A stretch of 64,000 nt of DNA from Saccharothrix sp. NRRL B-16348 (GTDB lineage Bacteria > Actinomycetota > Actinomycetes > Mycobacteriales > Pseudonocardiaceae). The DNA is taken from positions 1 through 64,000 of the forward strand of contig NZ_LGED01000257.1 in assembly GCF_001280085.1 (NCBI RefSeq), given 5' to 3'. Shown piece after piece: positions 25,628 to 34,501 of this stretch; position 1 is the stretch's first letter, and each line of letters starts with the position of its first letter. The notes beneath the pieces are model-generated. The model worked only from the letters and a program-made list of their open reading frames with translations, was not told where the DNA came from and did no database searches. A program made the position numbers and the translations under genes.

Positions 25628-28600
25628 CCAACCTCGACGCATACCGGCTGCTCCCCGCGCAACGCCGCGCGTGGAGCCGTGCGCACGACGACCGACGACC
25701 GATCACGGCCAGGGTCCGCCTGGCCGCCGCGCTCGACCCCGCCCGGCTGCGGGCCGCGGTCGACGTCCTCGCCGACCGGCACGAGGCGCTGCGCCTGCGG
25801 CTCGAAGCCCGTGCCGGCGTGCGCGTCCCGTTGCAGGTGGTCGACCCGGACCTGCGGGTCGGCTCGGCGGTGGGCGACCCGTTCAGCGGGCCGTTGGTCG
25901 CCGTCACGGCCGACGACGCGGAACTGGCGGTGTCCGCGTCGGAACTGGTCGCCGACGCCGAGTCGGTGCGGCTCCTGCTGCTCGAGCTGGACGCCGCCTA
26001 CGCGGGCCGGCCGCTGCCGGAGGACGACGACCGGCTCCAGTTCCTGGACGTGTCCGAGTGGCGGCTCGACCAGGGCGAGGCCGGGCCGCCGGTGGCCGCG
26101 CGACCGTTCACCGTGCCGCTGTCGGGTGGCGAACCCGGTGTGCGGCACGCGGTGGTGGCCGGCGCGTCCGCGGACGAGCTGTTCGCGGCCTGGGCGGCGA
26201 CGCTCGCCCGGTACGTGGACGACGAGGGCCTGCCGGTGGCCTGGTACAGCGCCGGCCGCGCGGAGCCCGGCACGGCCGGTGTCGTCGGCCCGCTGGAGTG
26301 CGCGGTGCCCGTGGTGGTCGAGCGCACGTGGACGGGTGACGACGCGCTCGCCGCGGTGCGGGAGGCCGAGCGGGCGCTCCCGGTCGCCGCGCCCGCCGAC
26401 GACCTGACCGCGGGGTTCAGCGCCGCCCGGCTGGTCGAGCCCGGCGAGCTGGCCGGGTTGGGCGCGATCGCCGTGACGGTGCGGACGCCCCCGCCGGTCC
26501 ACCCGCTGCACCTGCACGCCGAGATCGGCGCCGACGAGGTGCGGCTCGCGTTGTCGTTCGACGGCTCGACCTGCGACGGGACCACCGGCGAGTGGCTGCT
26601 GGACGCCCTGGTCTCCCGGTTGGCGGGCGCCGGACCGCTCGGCGCGGCGGAACGGGCCCGGCTCGTGGCCTGGGCGGGCACCACGCCCGCGCCGACGCCC
26701 ACGACGTTGACCGCGTTGCTCGACGCCGGCATCCGCGGCTCGGACGGCGAGGCGGTGCGCGCCGAGGACGGTGTGCTCACGTTCGCCGGGCTGGACGCGC
26801 TGGCGACCACGATCGCCGCACGCCTGCGCGCCGCGGGCATCGGCGCGGAGGACCGCGTCGCGGTCCTGGCCGAACGGTCCTGGCGCACGGTGGCGGCGTT
26901 CGTCGGGATCCTGCGGGCCGGCGCGGTCTACGTGCCGCTGGACCCGGCCGGGCCGCGCCACCGCACCGACCGGCTGATCGAGGCCGTCGAGCCGCGGGTG
27001 GTCCTGACCGCCGGGCCGGCGCCGGAGCTGTCCGTGCCGGTGTGGGAGATCCCGGCCGAGCCCGATCCCGGCGCGTCGGTCGACACGTCCGCGATCGTGC
27101 CGGACCAGGCCGCGTACGTGATCTTCACGTCCGGCTCGACCGGCTCGCCGCGACCCGTGGTGGTCGAGCACCGCGCCGCGGCGAGCCTCACCCGCGCGTT
27201 GGCCGACGCGGTGCACGCCGGGGAGCCCGGCCCCCTGCGGGTCGCGGTCAACGCGCCGTTCACCTTCGACGCCTCGATCAAGCAGCTCGTCCAGCTCGCG
27301 CACGGCCACACCCTGTGCGTCGTCGCCGACGACCTCCGCCAGGACCCGCGCGCCATGCTGGACCACCTGGCCCGGGAACGGGTCGACGTGCTGGACTGCA
27401 CCCCCTCGCACCTGCGGCTGCTGCTCTCGGTCGACGCCGCCTTGCCGCGCCTGCTGCTGGTCGGCGGCGAGGCCGTCGAACCGGACCTGTGGGACCACCT
27501 GGCCGGGTTGCCGGACGTGCGGTCGGTCAACGTCTACGGGCCGACGGAGTGCACCGTGGACACCACCGCCGCCGAGATCACCGCCGGCCGCGCGCCGACG
27601 ATCGGCCGGCCGCTGCCGGGCGTGCGGGTGTGGGTGCTGGACGAAGGGCTGCGGCCGGTTCCCGCCGGCGTGCCGGGCGAGCTGTGCGTCTCGGGCGCCC
27701 AGTTGGCCCGCGGCTACCTCGACGCGTCGGCGGCCGGCCGGTTCGTCACGACGACGTTGCCGGACGGCGGCGAGGAACGGATCTACCGCACCGGCGACCG
27801 GGTCGCGTTCGGACCGGACGGCGAGCTGACCTACCTGGGCAGGCTGGACGACCAGCTCAAGGTCAACGGCATCCGGGTCGAGCCGGGCGAGGTCGCGGCC
27901 ACGCTGGCGGCGCACCCCGGCGTGCGGCGCGGCGTGGTGACGGGGCGGGACGACGACGGGCACGGCACGCGCCTGGTCGCCTACGTCCAGCCGGTGGCCG
28001 CCGCGCACGTCGACCTGGACAGGGTCGACGGCGTCAACCCGCACGAGACCCGGTACCTCTACGACGAGATCTTCCACCAACGCGCGTACCTGCGCGGCGG
28101 GGTGGTGCTGCGCGACCGCGCCGTGGTGTTCGACGTCGGCGCGAACATCGGCATGTTCTCCCTGTTCGCGCACGCCGAGTGCGCCACCGCGGCGGTGTAC
28201 GCGTTCGAGCCGCTGCCCGCCGTGCGCGCCAAGCTCACCGCGAACCTCGCCGCGCACGACGTGCCGGCCAGGGTGTTCCCGTTCGGCCTGTCCGACGTCG
28301 AGCAGGACGTCGCCTTCACGTTCTACCCGGGCTACTCGGTGATGTCGGGCCGCGCGGACTACGCCGACGCCGAGGCCGAGGTGGAGCTGATCAAGCGGTA
28401 CCTGGCCAACGAGCGCGGCGAGGACAGCGCCGAGCTGCTCGCGCACGCCGACGAGATCCTGGCCGACCGGTTCGACGGCGCCACCGAGGTCTGCCGGCTG
28501 CGCCGGCTCTCGGACGTGATCGACGAGCTCGACGTGCCGGTGGTCGACCTGCTCAAGGTCGACGTGCAGCGGGCCGAGCTGGACGTCCTGCGCGGCCTGG

Positions 28601-30867
28601 ACGAACGGCACTGGCCGATGATCCGGCAGATCGCGGCCGAGGTGCACGACGGGATCGGCACCGACACCGAAGGCCGGGTCGAGGAGGTCGTCGGCCTGCT
28701 GGAGGACCGCGGGTTCGACGTCGTCGTGGAGCAGGACGCGGTGCTCGCCGGCACCGACCGGTTCATGCTCTACGCCGTGCGGCCCGAGTACGAGCGGGAC
28801 CCGCGGCCGGTCGTCGGCGCCGGGTCGGTCGGCGCGGTGGACGAGGAGGAGCTGCGCGGCTGGCTGGCCGAACGGCTGCCGACGCACCTGGTGCCCTCCG
28901 CCGTCGTCGTGCTGGACGACTTCCCGCTCACCGCGCACGGCAAGGTGGACCGGGCCGCGCTGCCCGCGCCGTCCACCGACCGCGGCACGGCCGACCGGGA
29001 GCCGCCGGCGAACGAGGTCGAGGAAGCCCTGGTCGCCATCTGGGAGGACGTGCTCGGCGTCGCGCCGGTCGGCGTGACGGACAACTTCTTCCAGCTCGGC
29101 GGCGACTCGATCCGCACCATCCGGGTGCAGGCCGCCGCCGCCCGCCGCGGGCTGGCGTTCCCGTTGCAGAGCATGTTCACCCACCAGACGATCCGCGACC
29201 TGGTGCGCAGCGGCGCGACCGGCGACGCCGTGACCGAGCCGCCCGGCGAGCGGTTCACGCTGCTCGGCGAGGCCGACCGGCGGCTGGTGCCCGCCGACGT
29301 CGAGGACGCCTACCCGATCTCCGTGCTGCAACAGGGGATGCTCTACCACACCGTCCTCACCGGACGGTCGGAGAACTACCACAACGTCACGACCCACCGC
29401 GTGGACGGGCCGCTGGACGTCGACGCGCTGCGGACCGCGTTGGCCGACACGGTCGCCGCGCACCCGATCCTGCGCACCGGGTTCCACCTCGGCCGCTACT
29501 CCGAGCCGCTGCAACTGGTGCACCGGGACGTGCCCGTGCCGCTGGTCGTGGCGGACCTGCGCGCGCTCGACCCGGTGGCGCGCCGCGAGCGGATCGACGC
29601 CGCCGTGCGGGAGGAGCTGGGCACGCCGTTCGACTTCGCCGCGCCGCCGCTGGTGCGGTTCCGGGTGTTCCACACCGACCACGAGTCGTTCGAGCTGCTG
29701 GTGTCGGAGTACCACGCCGTCCTCGACGGCTGGAGCCTCGCGCTGATGCTCGACGAGATCGCCGTCCGCTACGAACGGGTCCTGCTCGGCGAGGCCGAAC
29801 CGCCGCGGACGCGGACCGTGATGCCGTTCCGCCGGTTCGTGGAGGTGGAGCGGGCCGCCCGGGCCGACGACGCCGGTCGGGCGTTCTGGCAGGGGCAGCT
29901 GGCCGGCGCGACGCCGCTGCTGATCGGCGCGGCCACCGACCGGCCGCCGCGCACCGACCGGGTGCTCCACCAGCCGCTGCGCACCGACCTGCCGGGACGG
30001 CTGGAACGCGTGGGCGCGGAGTTCGCGGTGCCGTTGAAGGCGTTGCTGCTCGCCGTGCACCTGCGGGCGGTGGCCGAGCAGACCGGCCGCGACGACGTGC
30101 TGACCGGCCTGGTCACCAGCACCCGGACGGGCGAGGACGGCGGTGACCGGACGCTCGGGCTGTTCCTCAACACGCTGCCGTTGCGGATGGCGGTCGGCGG
30201 CGACCCGTTGGCCACGCTCGCGCAACGGGCCTGGCGGGCGGAGCAGCGGCTGATGGGCCACCACCTGCTGCCGCTGGCGGACGTCGAGCGCGCCGTCGGC
30301 CGGGGACGGCTGTTCGACGCGTTCTTCAACTTCACCCGGTTCGACAAGCCCGAGCCGGGCCGGCGGCGCGTCCGGCTCGAACCGGGCGCCACCGTGCCGG
30401 TGGACGTCGGGTTCGCCCTCGCGGTGGACTTCGAGGTCGACCCGCGCGACCACGGGCTCCGGCTGAGCCTCACCTACGCGGCGGAGTCCTTGCGCGACGC
30501 GGAAGTCGCGGAGCTGGCGGCGCGGTACACGTGGCTGCTGGACGCCCTGTGCGCCGACCCCGCCGTGCCGCTGCCCGCCGTGGGCCCGGCCGCCACGAGC
30601 ACGTCAACGCCCGCCGTGGGCCCGGCAGCCGTGGACGCGGTGACCGAGTGGGAGCACCGGCTCACCGCGCTGTGGGGCGAAGTCCTCGGCCACCGGCCGC
30701 GGTCGCGCGACACGGACTTCTTCGAGGCGGGCGGCGATTCGCTGTCGGCGCTGCGGCTGGTCGCGGCGCTGGCGGAACGGCACGCCGTGCCGCTGGACCT
30801 GCCGTCGTTCACCCGCGAGCCCCGGTTCGACGCGCTGCTCGCCCGGTGCGTCGCCGCCGGTGGCTGA
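25624..30867 (+). CDS. Nonribosomal peptide synthetase, C*-A(FkbM methyltransferase)-T-C-T
   Basis: A 1747-residue synthetase. Residues 1-355 resemble a condensation domain but lack HHxxxDG. The A domain has A3 at about 500, Asp549 (FDAS), YGPTE at 638 and Lys1107. Its pocket reads D-A-K-D-L-G-V-V-D-K, which I recall as an established glutamate code. After A8 (GRLDDQLKVNGIRVEPGEV, ~739-757) about 270 residues are inserted (~795-1065): an FkbM-type methyltransferase with DVGANIG (837-843), AFEPLPAVRAKLTANL and LLKVDVQRAELDVL. The A domain then resumes with LPTHLVPSAVVVLDDFP. Next come carrier Ser1162 (LGGDSIRT), a condensation domain with YHAVLDGWS (His1364) and a final carrier Ser1706 (GGDSLSAL). 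There is no thioesterase. An 18-base direct repeat (30573-30590, 30609-30626) encodes part of the last linker. Confidence 0.92.
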   Translation: MTNLDAYRLLPAQRRAWSRAHDDRRPITARVRLAAALDPARLRAAVDVLADRHEALRLRLEARAGVRVPLQVVDPDLRVGSAVGDPFSGPLVAVTADDAELAVSASELVADAESVRLLLLELDAAYAGRPLPEDDDRLQFLDVSEWRLDQGEAGPPVAARPFTVPLSGGEPGVRHAVVAGASADELFAAWAATLARYVDDEGLPVAWYSAGRAEPGTAGVVGPLECAVPVVVERTWTGDDALAAVREAERALPVAAPADDLTAGFSAARLVEPGELAGLGAIAVTVRTPPPVHPLHLHAEIGADEVRLALSFDGSTCDGTTGEWLLDALVSRLAGAGPLGAAERARLVAWAGTTPAPTPTTLTALLDAGIRGSDGEAVRAEDGVLTFAGLDALATTIAARLRAAGIGAEDRVAVLAERSWRTVAAFVGILRAGAVYVPLDPAGPRHRTDRLIEAVEPRVVLTAGPAPELSVPVWEIPAEPDPGASVDTSAIVPDQAAYVIFTSGSTGSPRPVVVEHRAAASLTRALADAVHAGEPGPLRVAVNAPFTFDASIKQLVQLAHGHTLCVVADDLRQDPRAMLDHLARERVDVLDCTPSHLRLLLSVDAALPRLLLVGGEAVEPDLWDHLAGLPDVRSVNVYGPTECTVDTTAAEITAGRAPTIGRPLPGVRVWVLDEGLRPVPAGVPGELCVSGAQLARGYLDASAAGRFVTTTLPDGGEERIYRTGDRVAFGPDGELTYLGRLDDQLKVNGIRVEPGEVAATLAAHPGVRRGVVTGRDDDGHGTRLVAYVQPVAAAHVDLDRVDGVNPHETRYLYDEIFHQRAYLRGGVVLRDRAVVFDVGANIGMFSLFAHAECATAAVYAFEPLPAVRAKLTANLAAHDVPARVFPFGLSDVEQDVAFTFYPGYSVMSGRADYADAEAEVELIKRYLANERGEDSAELLAHADEILADRFDGATEVCRLRRLSDVIDELDVPVVDLLKVDVQRAELDVLRGLDERHWPMIRQIAAEVHDGIGTDTEGRVEEVVGLLEDRGFDVVVEQDAVLAGTDRFMLYAVRPEYERDPRPVVGAGSVGAVDEEELRGWLAERLPTHLVPSAVVVLDDFPLTAHGKVDRAALPAPSTDRGTADREPPANEVEEALVAIWEDVLGVAPVGVTDNFFQLGGDSIRTIRVQAAAARRGLAFPLQSMFTHQTIRDLVRSGATGDAVTEPPGERFTLLGEADRRLVPADVEDAYPISVLQQGMLYHTVLTGRSENYHNVTTHRVDGPLDVDALRTALADTVAAHPILRTGFHLGRYSEPLQLVHRDVPVPLVVADLRALDPVARRERIDAAVREELGTPFDFAAPPLVRFRVFHTDHESFELLVSEYHAVLDGWSLALMLDEIAVRYERVLLGEAEPPRTRTVMPFRRFVEVERAARADDAGRAFWQGQLAGATPLLIGAATDRPPRTDRVLHQPLRTDLPGRLERVGAEFAVPLKALLLAVHLRAVAEQTGRDDVLTGLVTSTRTGEDGGDRTLGLFLNTLPLRMAVGGDPLATLAQRAWRAEQRLMGHHLLPLADVERAVGRGRLFDAFFNFTRFDKPEPGRRRVRLEPGATVPVDVGFALAVDFEVDPRDHGLRLSLTYAAESLRDAEVAELAARYTWLLDALCADPAVPLPAVGPAATSTSTPAVGPAAVDAVTEWEHRLTALWGEVLGHRPRSRDTDFFEAGGDSLSALRLVAALAERHAVPLDLPSFTREPRFDALLARCVAAGG

Positions 30868-31612
30868 GTCGCGGTGGCTCGTCGGCCGGACGCCCCGGCG
30901 GGACGCCCGCGTGCGGCTGGTGTGCCTGCCTCCCGCGGGCGGCAACGCCGGCACGTTCGCCGAGGTGGTCTCGGGCCTGCCGGCGTGGATCGACGTCCGC
31001 GCCGTGCAGCTGCCCGGCCGCCAGGAACGCTCGGGTGAACCGCCCGTGCGGCGGCTCGGCCAGCTGCTGCCGGCGTTGGCGGCGGAACTGGACGTCGGCC
31101 CGCCCCTGGTGCTGCTCGGCAACAGCCTCGGCGCGACCGTCGCGTTCGAGCTGGTCCGCAGGCTGGAACGGCAGGCGCGGGTGCGGCCGGCGCGCCTGAT
31201 CGTGTCCTCCGCGCGTGCGCCGCACGTGGCCGGGCGGCTGCCCGCCTACTCGGCGATGTCCGACGCGCGGTTCGTCGCCGAGCTGATCGGGCTCGGCGCG
31301 CTGCCCGCGGAGGCCGCCGACCACCCGGAGTTGTTGACCGCCCTGCTGCCGGCGTTCCGGGCGGACTTCGAGCTGGGCGAGACCTACCGGTACCGGCCCG
31401 GACCGCCGGTCCGGTGCCCGATCGACGCGGTCACCGGGGCGGACGACGCGCACGTGCCGTTCCACCTGGCGTCCGCGTGGGGGGAGCTGACCTGCGGCGA
31501 GTTCACCGACACGGTCGTCCCCGGTGGTCACGACATGCTCCGCGGCGGCGTCGACGGGCTGCGCGCGGCGGTGGTCCGGGGCTGTGCGAAGGCGGCGGGC
31601 GTGCCCGCGTGA
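30860..31612 (+). CDS. Type II thioesterase of the NRPS cluster
   Basis: A 250-residue free-standing alpha/beta hydrolase of the GrsT/external thioesterase type. Marks are LVCLPPAGGNAGTFAEV, the nucleophile GNSLGA (Ser89), IDAVTGADDAHV with the acid, and VPGGHDML with the catalytic His. It normally clears wrongly primed carrier domains. Because neither synthetase has a fused thioesterase, it could also release the product here. The GTG start overlaps the NRPS stop by 8 bases, so they are coupled. Confidence 0.88.
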   Translation: MAESRWLVGRTPRRDARVRLVCLPPAGGNAGTFAEVVSGLPAWIDVRAVQLPGRQERSGEPPVRRLGQLLPALAAELDVGPPLVLLGNSLGATVAFELVRRLERQARVRPARLIVSSARAPHVAGRLPAYSAMSDARFVAELIGLGALPAEAADHPELLTALLPAFRADFELGETYRYRPGPPVRCPIDAVTGADDAHVPFHLASAWGELTCGEFTDTVVPGGHDMLRGGVDGLRAAVVRGCAKAAGVPA

Positions 31613-31638
31613 TCGTCCACCCGAACGGGCGAATACCA

Positions 31639-31664
31639 CTCGGTGCAGTGGATCTTGCACCGAG
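31639..31664. promoter_or_regulatory. 9-base perfect inverted repeat between thioesterase and M20 genes
   Basis: CTCGGTGCA (31639-31647) and TGCACCGAG (31656-31664) flank an 8-base gap. It lies 27 bases after the thioesterase stop and 84 bases before the amidohydrolase start. It could be an operator for a separate transcript or an attenuating hairpin. No T-tract follows. Confidence 0.45.
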
Positions 31665-31747
31665 CGTCGGCAAGGATGTGCCCGACACGAGCGACGTGTC
31701 GCACCCCCGCGGCGGCCTGACGCCCTGGCACGAACGGCAAGCCCACC

Positions 31748-33025
31748 ATGACTTCTGTTGCGAGCAACCTGCTGCCACCGTCGACCGGCGGCACGGTCGT
31801 CGTCCCGTTCGGCCCGACGACCGGGGAACCGGAGGCGGTGGCCGACATCGGCGCCGGCCGCGGTCCGCAGTGGCTTGACGAGTGGCTCGCCGCGAACCTC
31901 ACGAGGGTGATGTCGTGGCGGCGCACCCTGCACGCGAACCCCGAGCTGATGCGCCGGGAGTTCCGCACCACGGCGACGATCGTCGAGATCCTGCGCTCGC
32001 TGGGCCTCCAGCCGCGGGTGCTGCCGATCGAGACGGGCGTGATCTGCGAGATCGGCGCCGGGCCGCGCTGCGTCGCCCTGCGCGCCGACATCGACGCGCT
32101 GGCCGTGCCGGAGGCCACCGGCGAGGCGTGGGCGTCGACCGTGCCGGGCGTCTCGCACGCGTGCGGCCACGACCTGCACACCGCGATCCTGCTCGGCGCG
32201 GCGGCGGCGCTGGTGTCCGCGCCGGCGCTGCCGGGCCGGGTGCGGCTGCTGTTCCAGCCGGCGGAGGAGGAGCCGGGCGGCTCGCACGACGTGATCGCGG
32301 CCGGCGGCGTCGAGGGCGTCGAGCGGATCTTCGGCCTGCACTGCGACCCGAAGGTGCCGGTCGGCCAGGTCGGGATCAGGGTCGGGCCGGTCACGTCGGC
32401 GTGCGACATGCTCGAACTGCGGGTGGGCGCGTGCGGGACGGGCCGGCGCAACGAACTCGACTCCGACGTGGTGCACGCGCTCGGCGTGGTCGCGACCGGG
32501 CTGCCCGCGATGCTGGCGCGCCGCATCGACCCCCGGTCCGGCACGGTGTTGGCGTGGGGCCTGATGGACGCGCCGGAAACGCCCCTCGGCACGCCGCGCG
32601 AAGGCCTGCTGCGCGGCACGCTGCGCACCGGCGACCCGGTGGTCAACGGCCAACTGCCCGCGTTGGTGGAGGAGATCGTCGGCTCGTTGCTGAAGCCGAC
32701 GGGCGTGCGGTTCGAACTCGACCACATCCGGGCCGTGCCCGTGGTCGACAACGACCCGGAGAGCACCGCGATGCTGCACCACGCGATCACCACCGCGCTC
32801 GGGCCGCAGGCCGTCACGTCGACCACCCAGTCCACCGGCGGCGAGGACTTCGGCTGGTACCTGGACCACGTGCCCGGCTCGTACGCGCGGCTGGGTATCT
32901 GGTCGGGCGAGGGGCCGCAGGGCGACCTGCACCAGCCGAGCTTCCACGCGGACGAACGCGCCCTGCCGGTCGGCGTGCGGACCATGGTCCACGTCGCGCT
33001 CGCCGCGTTGGCCTCGTCGGGCTGA
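31748..33025 (+). CDS. M20D-family amidohydrolase / peptidase associated with the NRPS cluster
   Basis: A 425-residue cytoplasmic metallo-amidohydrolase (hippurate hydrolase / IAA-amino acid hydrolase group). Metal-site motifs are present: LHANPELMRRE, RADIDALAVPEATG, HACGHDLHTA, LFQPAEEEPGGS, GLHCDPKVPVG and the last ligand in HQPSFHADE. In the lid domain, where relatives have a conserved GHAA-type histidine used across the dimer, this protein reads ACGTGRRNELDSD. Active-site chemistry or oligomer state may therefore be altered. It is in the same direction as the NRPS operon, 135 bases downstream behind a hairpin. It may cleave an acyl or gamma-amide bond in a precursor or detoxify the product; this is inference. 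The start ATG lacks a strong ribosome site. Confidence 0.78.
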   Translation: MTSVASNLLPPSTGGTVVVPFGPTTGEPEAVADIGAGRGPQWLDEWLAANLTRVMSWRRTLHANPELMRREFRTTATIVEILRSLGLQPRVLPIETGVICEIGAGPRCVALRADIDALAVPEATGEAWASTVPGVSHACGHDLHTAILLGAAAALVSAPALPGRVRLLFQPAEEEPGGSHDVIAAGGVEGVERIFGLHCDPKVPVGQVGIRVGPVTSACDMLELRVGACGTGRRNELDSDVVHALGVVATGLPAMLARRIDPRSGTVLAWGLMDAPETPLGTPREGLLRGTLRTGDPVVNGQLPALVEEIVGSLLKPTGVRFELDHIRAVPVVDNDPESTAMLHHAITTALGPQAVTSTTQSTGGEDFGWYLDHVPGSYARLGIWSGEGPQGDLHQPSFHADERALPVGVRTMVHVALAALASSG

Positions 33026-33148
33026 GGCCCCTGGCCCGCCGGTGTTCAGCGGGCGTTCAGCGGCTTGTCCGGACGTGGTCTTCTCCTGTGTCGCGTCGGT
33101 CGACGTCCCGCCCGGTCACGGCGGGGTGGCGCGAACGGGGGACACGAC

Positions 33149-34482
33149 GTGGTGACAGTGGATCCGGTCAGCGCCCGGAGCAGCACCGAGTACGTGGTGC
33201 TGCTCAGACGCCGCAGGGAGGTCGCCGGGCTGTCCTACAGACAGCTGGACCGCCGGGCGCGGCAGTGCGGTGAGTCGTTGCCGCCGAGCACCGTGGCCAC
33301 CATGCTGCGGCGGGCCACCCTGCCGGGGGTCGAGCTGGTCACCACCTACGTGCGGGCGTGCGGCGGTGACGACGCGGAGCTGGCCGCGTGGTTGGCGGCG
33401 CGGGCCCGGATCACCGTGCCCGACCCGGACGCGGGCGGGGCCGCGGCGGCCGGACCGTGCCTGCCGGTGCCGCCACGCCGGCTCCCGCCGGGTGTCGTCG
33501 GAGTGGTCGGCCGGTGCGCGGAACTGGCCGAGCTGGACGCGGCGACCAGCGGTCCGGTGCGCGGCCTGGTCGTGGTCACCGGTGGGCCCGGTGCGGGGAA
33601 GGCCGCGTTGGCGGTGCACTGGGCCCACCGGTCCACGAGCCGGTTCCCGGACGGTTAGCTGTACGTCGACCTGCGCGGGCACGGTCCGGGAGAGCCGTTG
33701 AGCGCGGGCGCGGCGCCGGCACACCTGGCTCGTGGGGCTCGGGGTGCCGGCCGCCGCCGTGCGGCGGGCGACGACCAGGCCGCCGCGCTGTTCCGGTCCG
33801 TGGTGGCGGACCGGCGGATCGTGCTCCTGCTCGACGGCGCGGCGTCGGCGGACCAGGTGCGGCTGCTGAGACCGGGCGGCCCGGCCTCGTGCACGGTGGT
33901 GACGAGCCGGGACCGGCTGGCCGGCTTGACCGTGCACGACGGCGCCCGGGTGGTCGACGTCGGCCCTTTGGCGCGCGGTGACGCGGTGCGGGTGCCGGCG
34001 CAGTCGGCGGGCGAGCGGGTGGTGGGGAGGAGTTGACGGCCGCGAGGGCGTTGGCCGACCTGTGCGACGACCTGCCGCCGGCGTTGCGGATCGCGGCCGG
34101 CGCCCTCGACCGGAGCGCGCGGACGCCGATCGCGGACCTGGTCGCCGAGATGCGGGCAGGCGGCCGGTTGGCGGCGCTGGACGTGCACGACGACCCGCGG
34201 GCCCGGCTGGACGTCTCGTTCGGGTACTCGTACGACGCGCTGGGCGAGGTCGAGCAGCGGCTGTTCCGCCTGCCGGCAGGCTCGGCCGCGGTCGACCTGC
34301 CCGCGTCGGTGGTGGCGCGGACGGCGTTGCGCCGCCTGACGGACGCGCACCTGGCGGTGAGGCCGGCGGGCGACCGCTACACCGTGCCGGGCTTGCTGCG
34401 GGAGTACGCGCGCACCCTCGGGACGCCGGACCACCCCCTGCCCGCCCGGCAACTCCACCACGCCGACACGGACGCCGCCTGA
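33149..34482 (+). pseudogene. AfsR-like NB-ARC regulator remnant (nonsense plus frameshift, truncated)
   Basis: The N-terminus carries an XRE-like helix-turn-helix (VVLLRRRREVAGLSYRQLD). It continues into an NB-ARC ATPase with P-loop VVTGGPGAGKAALAVHWAH. At 33656-33658 a TAG replaces the codon expected in FPDGQLYVDLRG. The same frame then continues with LFRSVVADRRIVLLLDGAAS and CTVVTSRDRLAGL. Near 34024, in a GGGG run, the frame shifts to give ELTAARALADLCDDLPPALRIAAG and the winged-helix part. The protein ends at 34482 without the C-terminal TPR repeats of intact family members. At least three lesions make this a decayed regulator rather than one sequencing error. It lies just after the peptide cluster, so it may once have controlled it. 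Confidence 0.8.
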
Positions 34483-34501
34483 CCCCGCCCAGCCCTGACG
34501 G

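Noticed and set aside
25423..30453. A 1676-residue open frame on the minus strand opposite the second NRPS
   Set aside because: Pure high-GC shadow: repetitive Arg/Gly/His/Val-rich translation, no motifs, and the plus strand encodes a complete NRPS with all core motifs.
33656..34030. Sequencing errors as the sole explanation for the broken AfsR-like gene
   Set aside because: It needs a substitution, an indel and a separate loss of the C-terminal TPR region; independent errors are less likely than decay, although the G-run indel alone could be an error.
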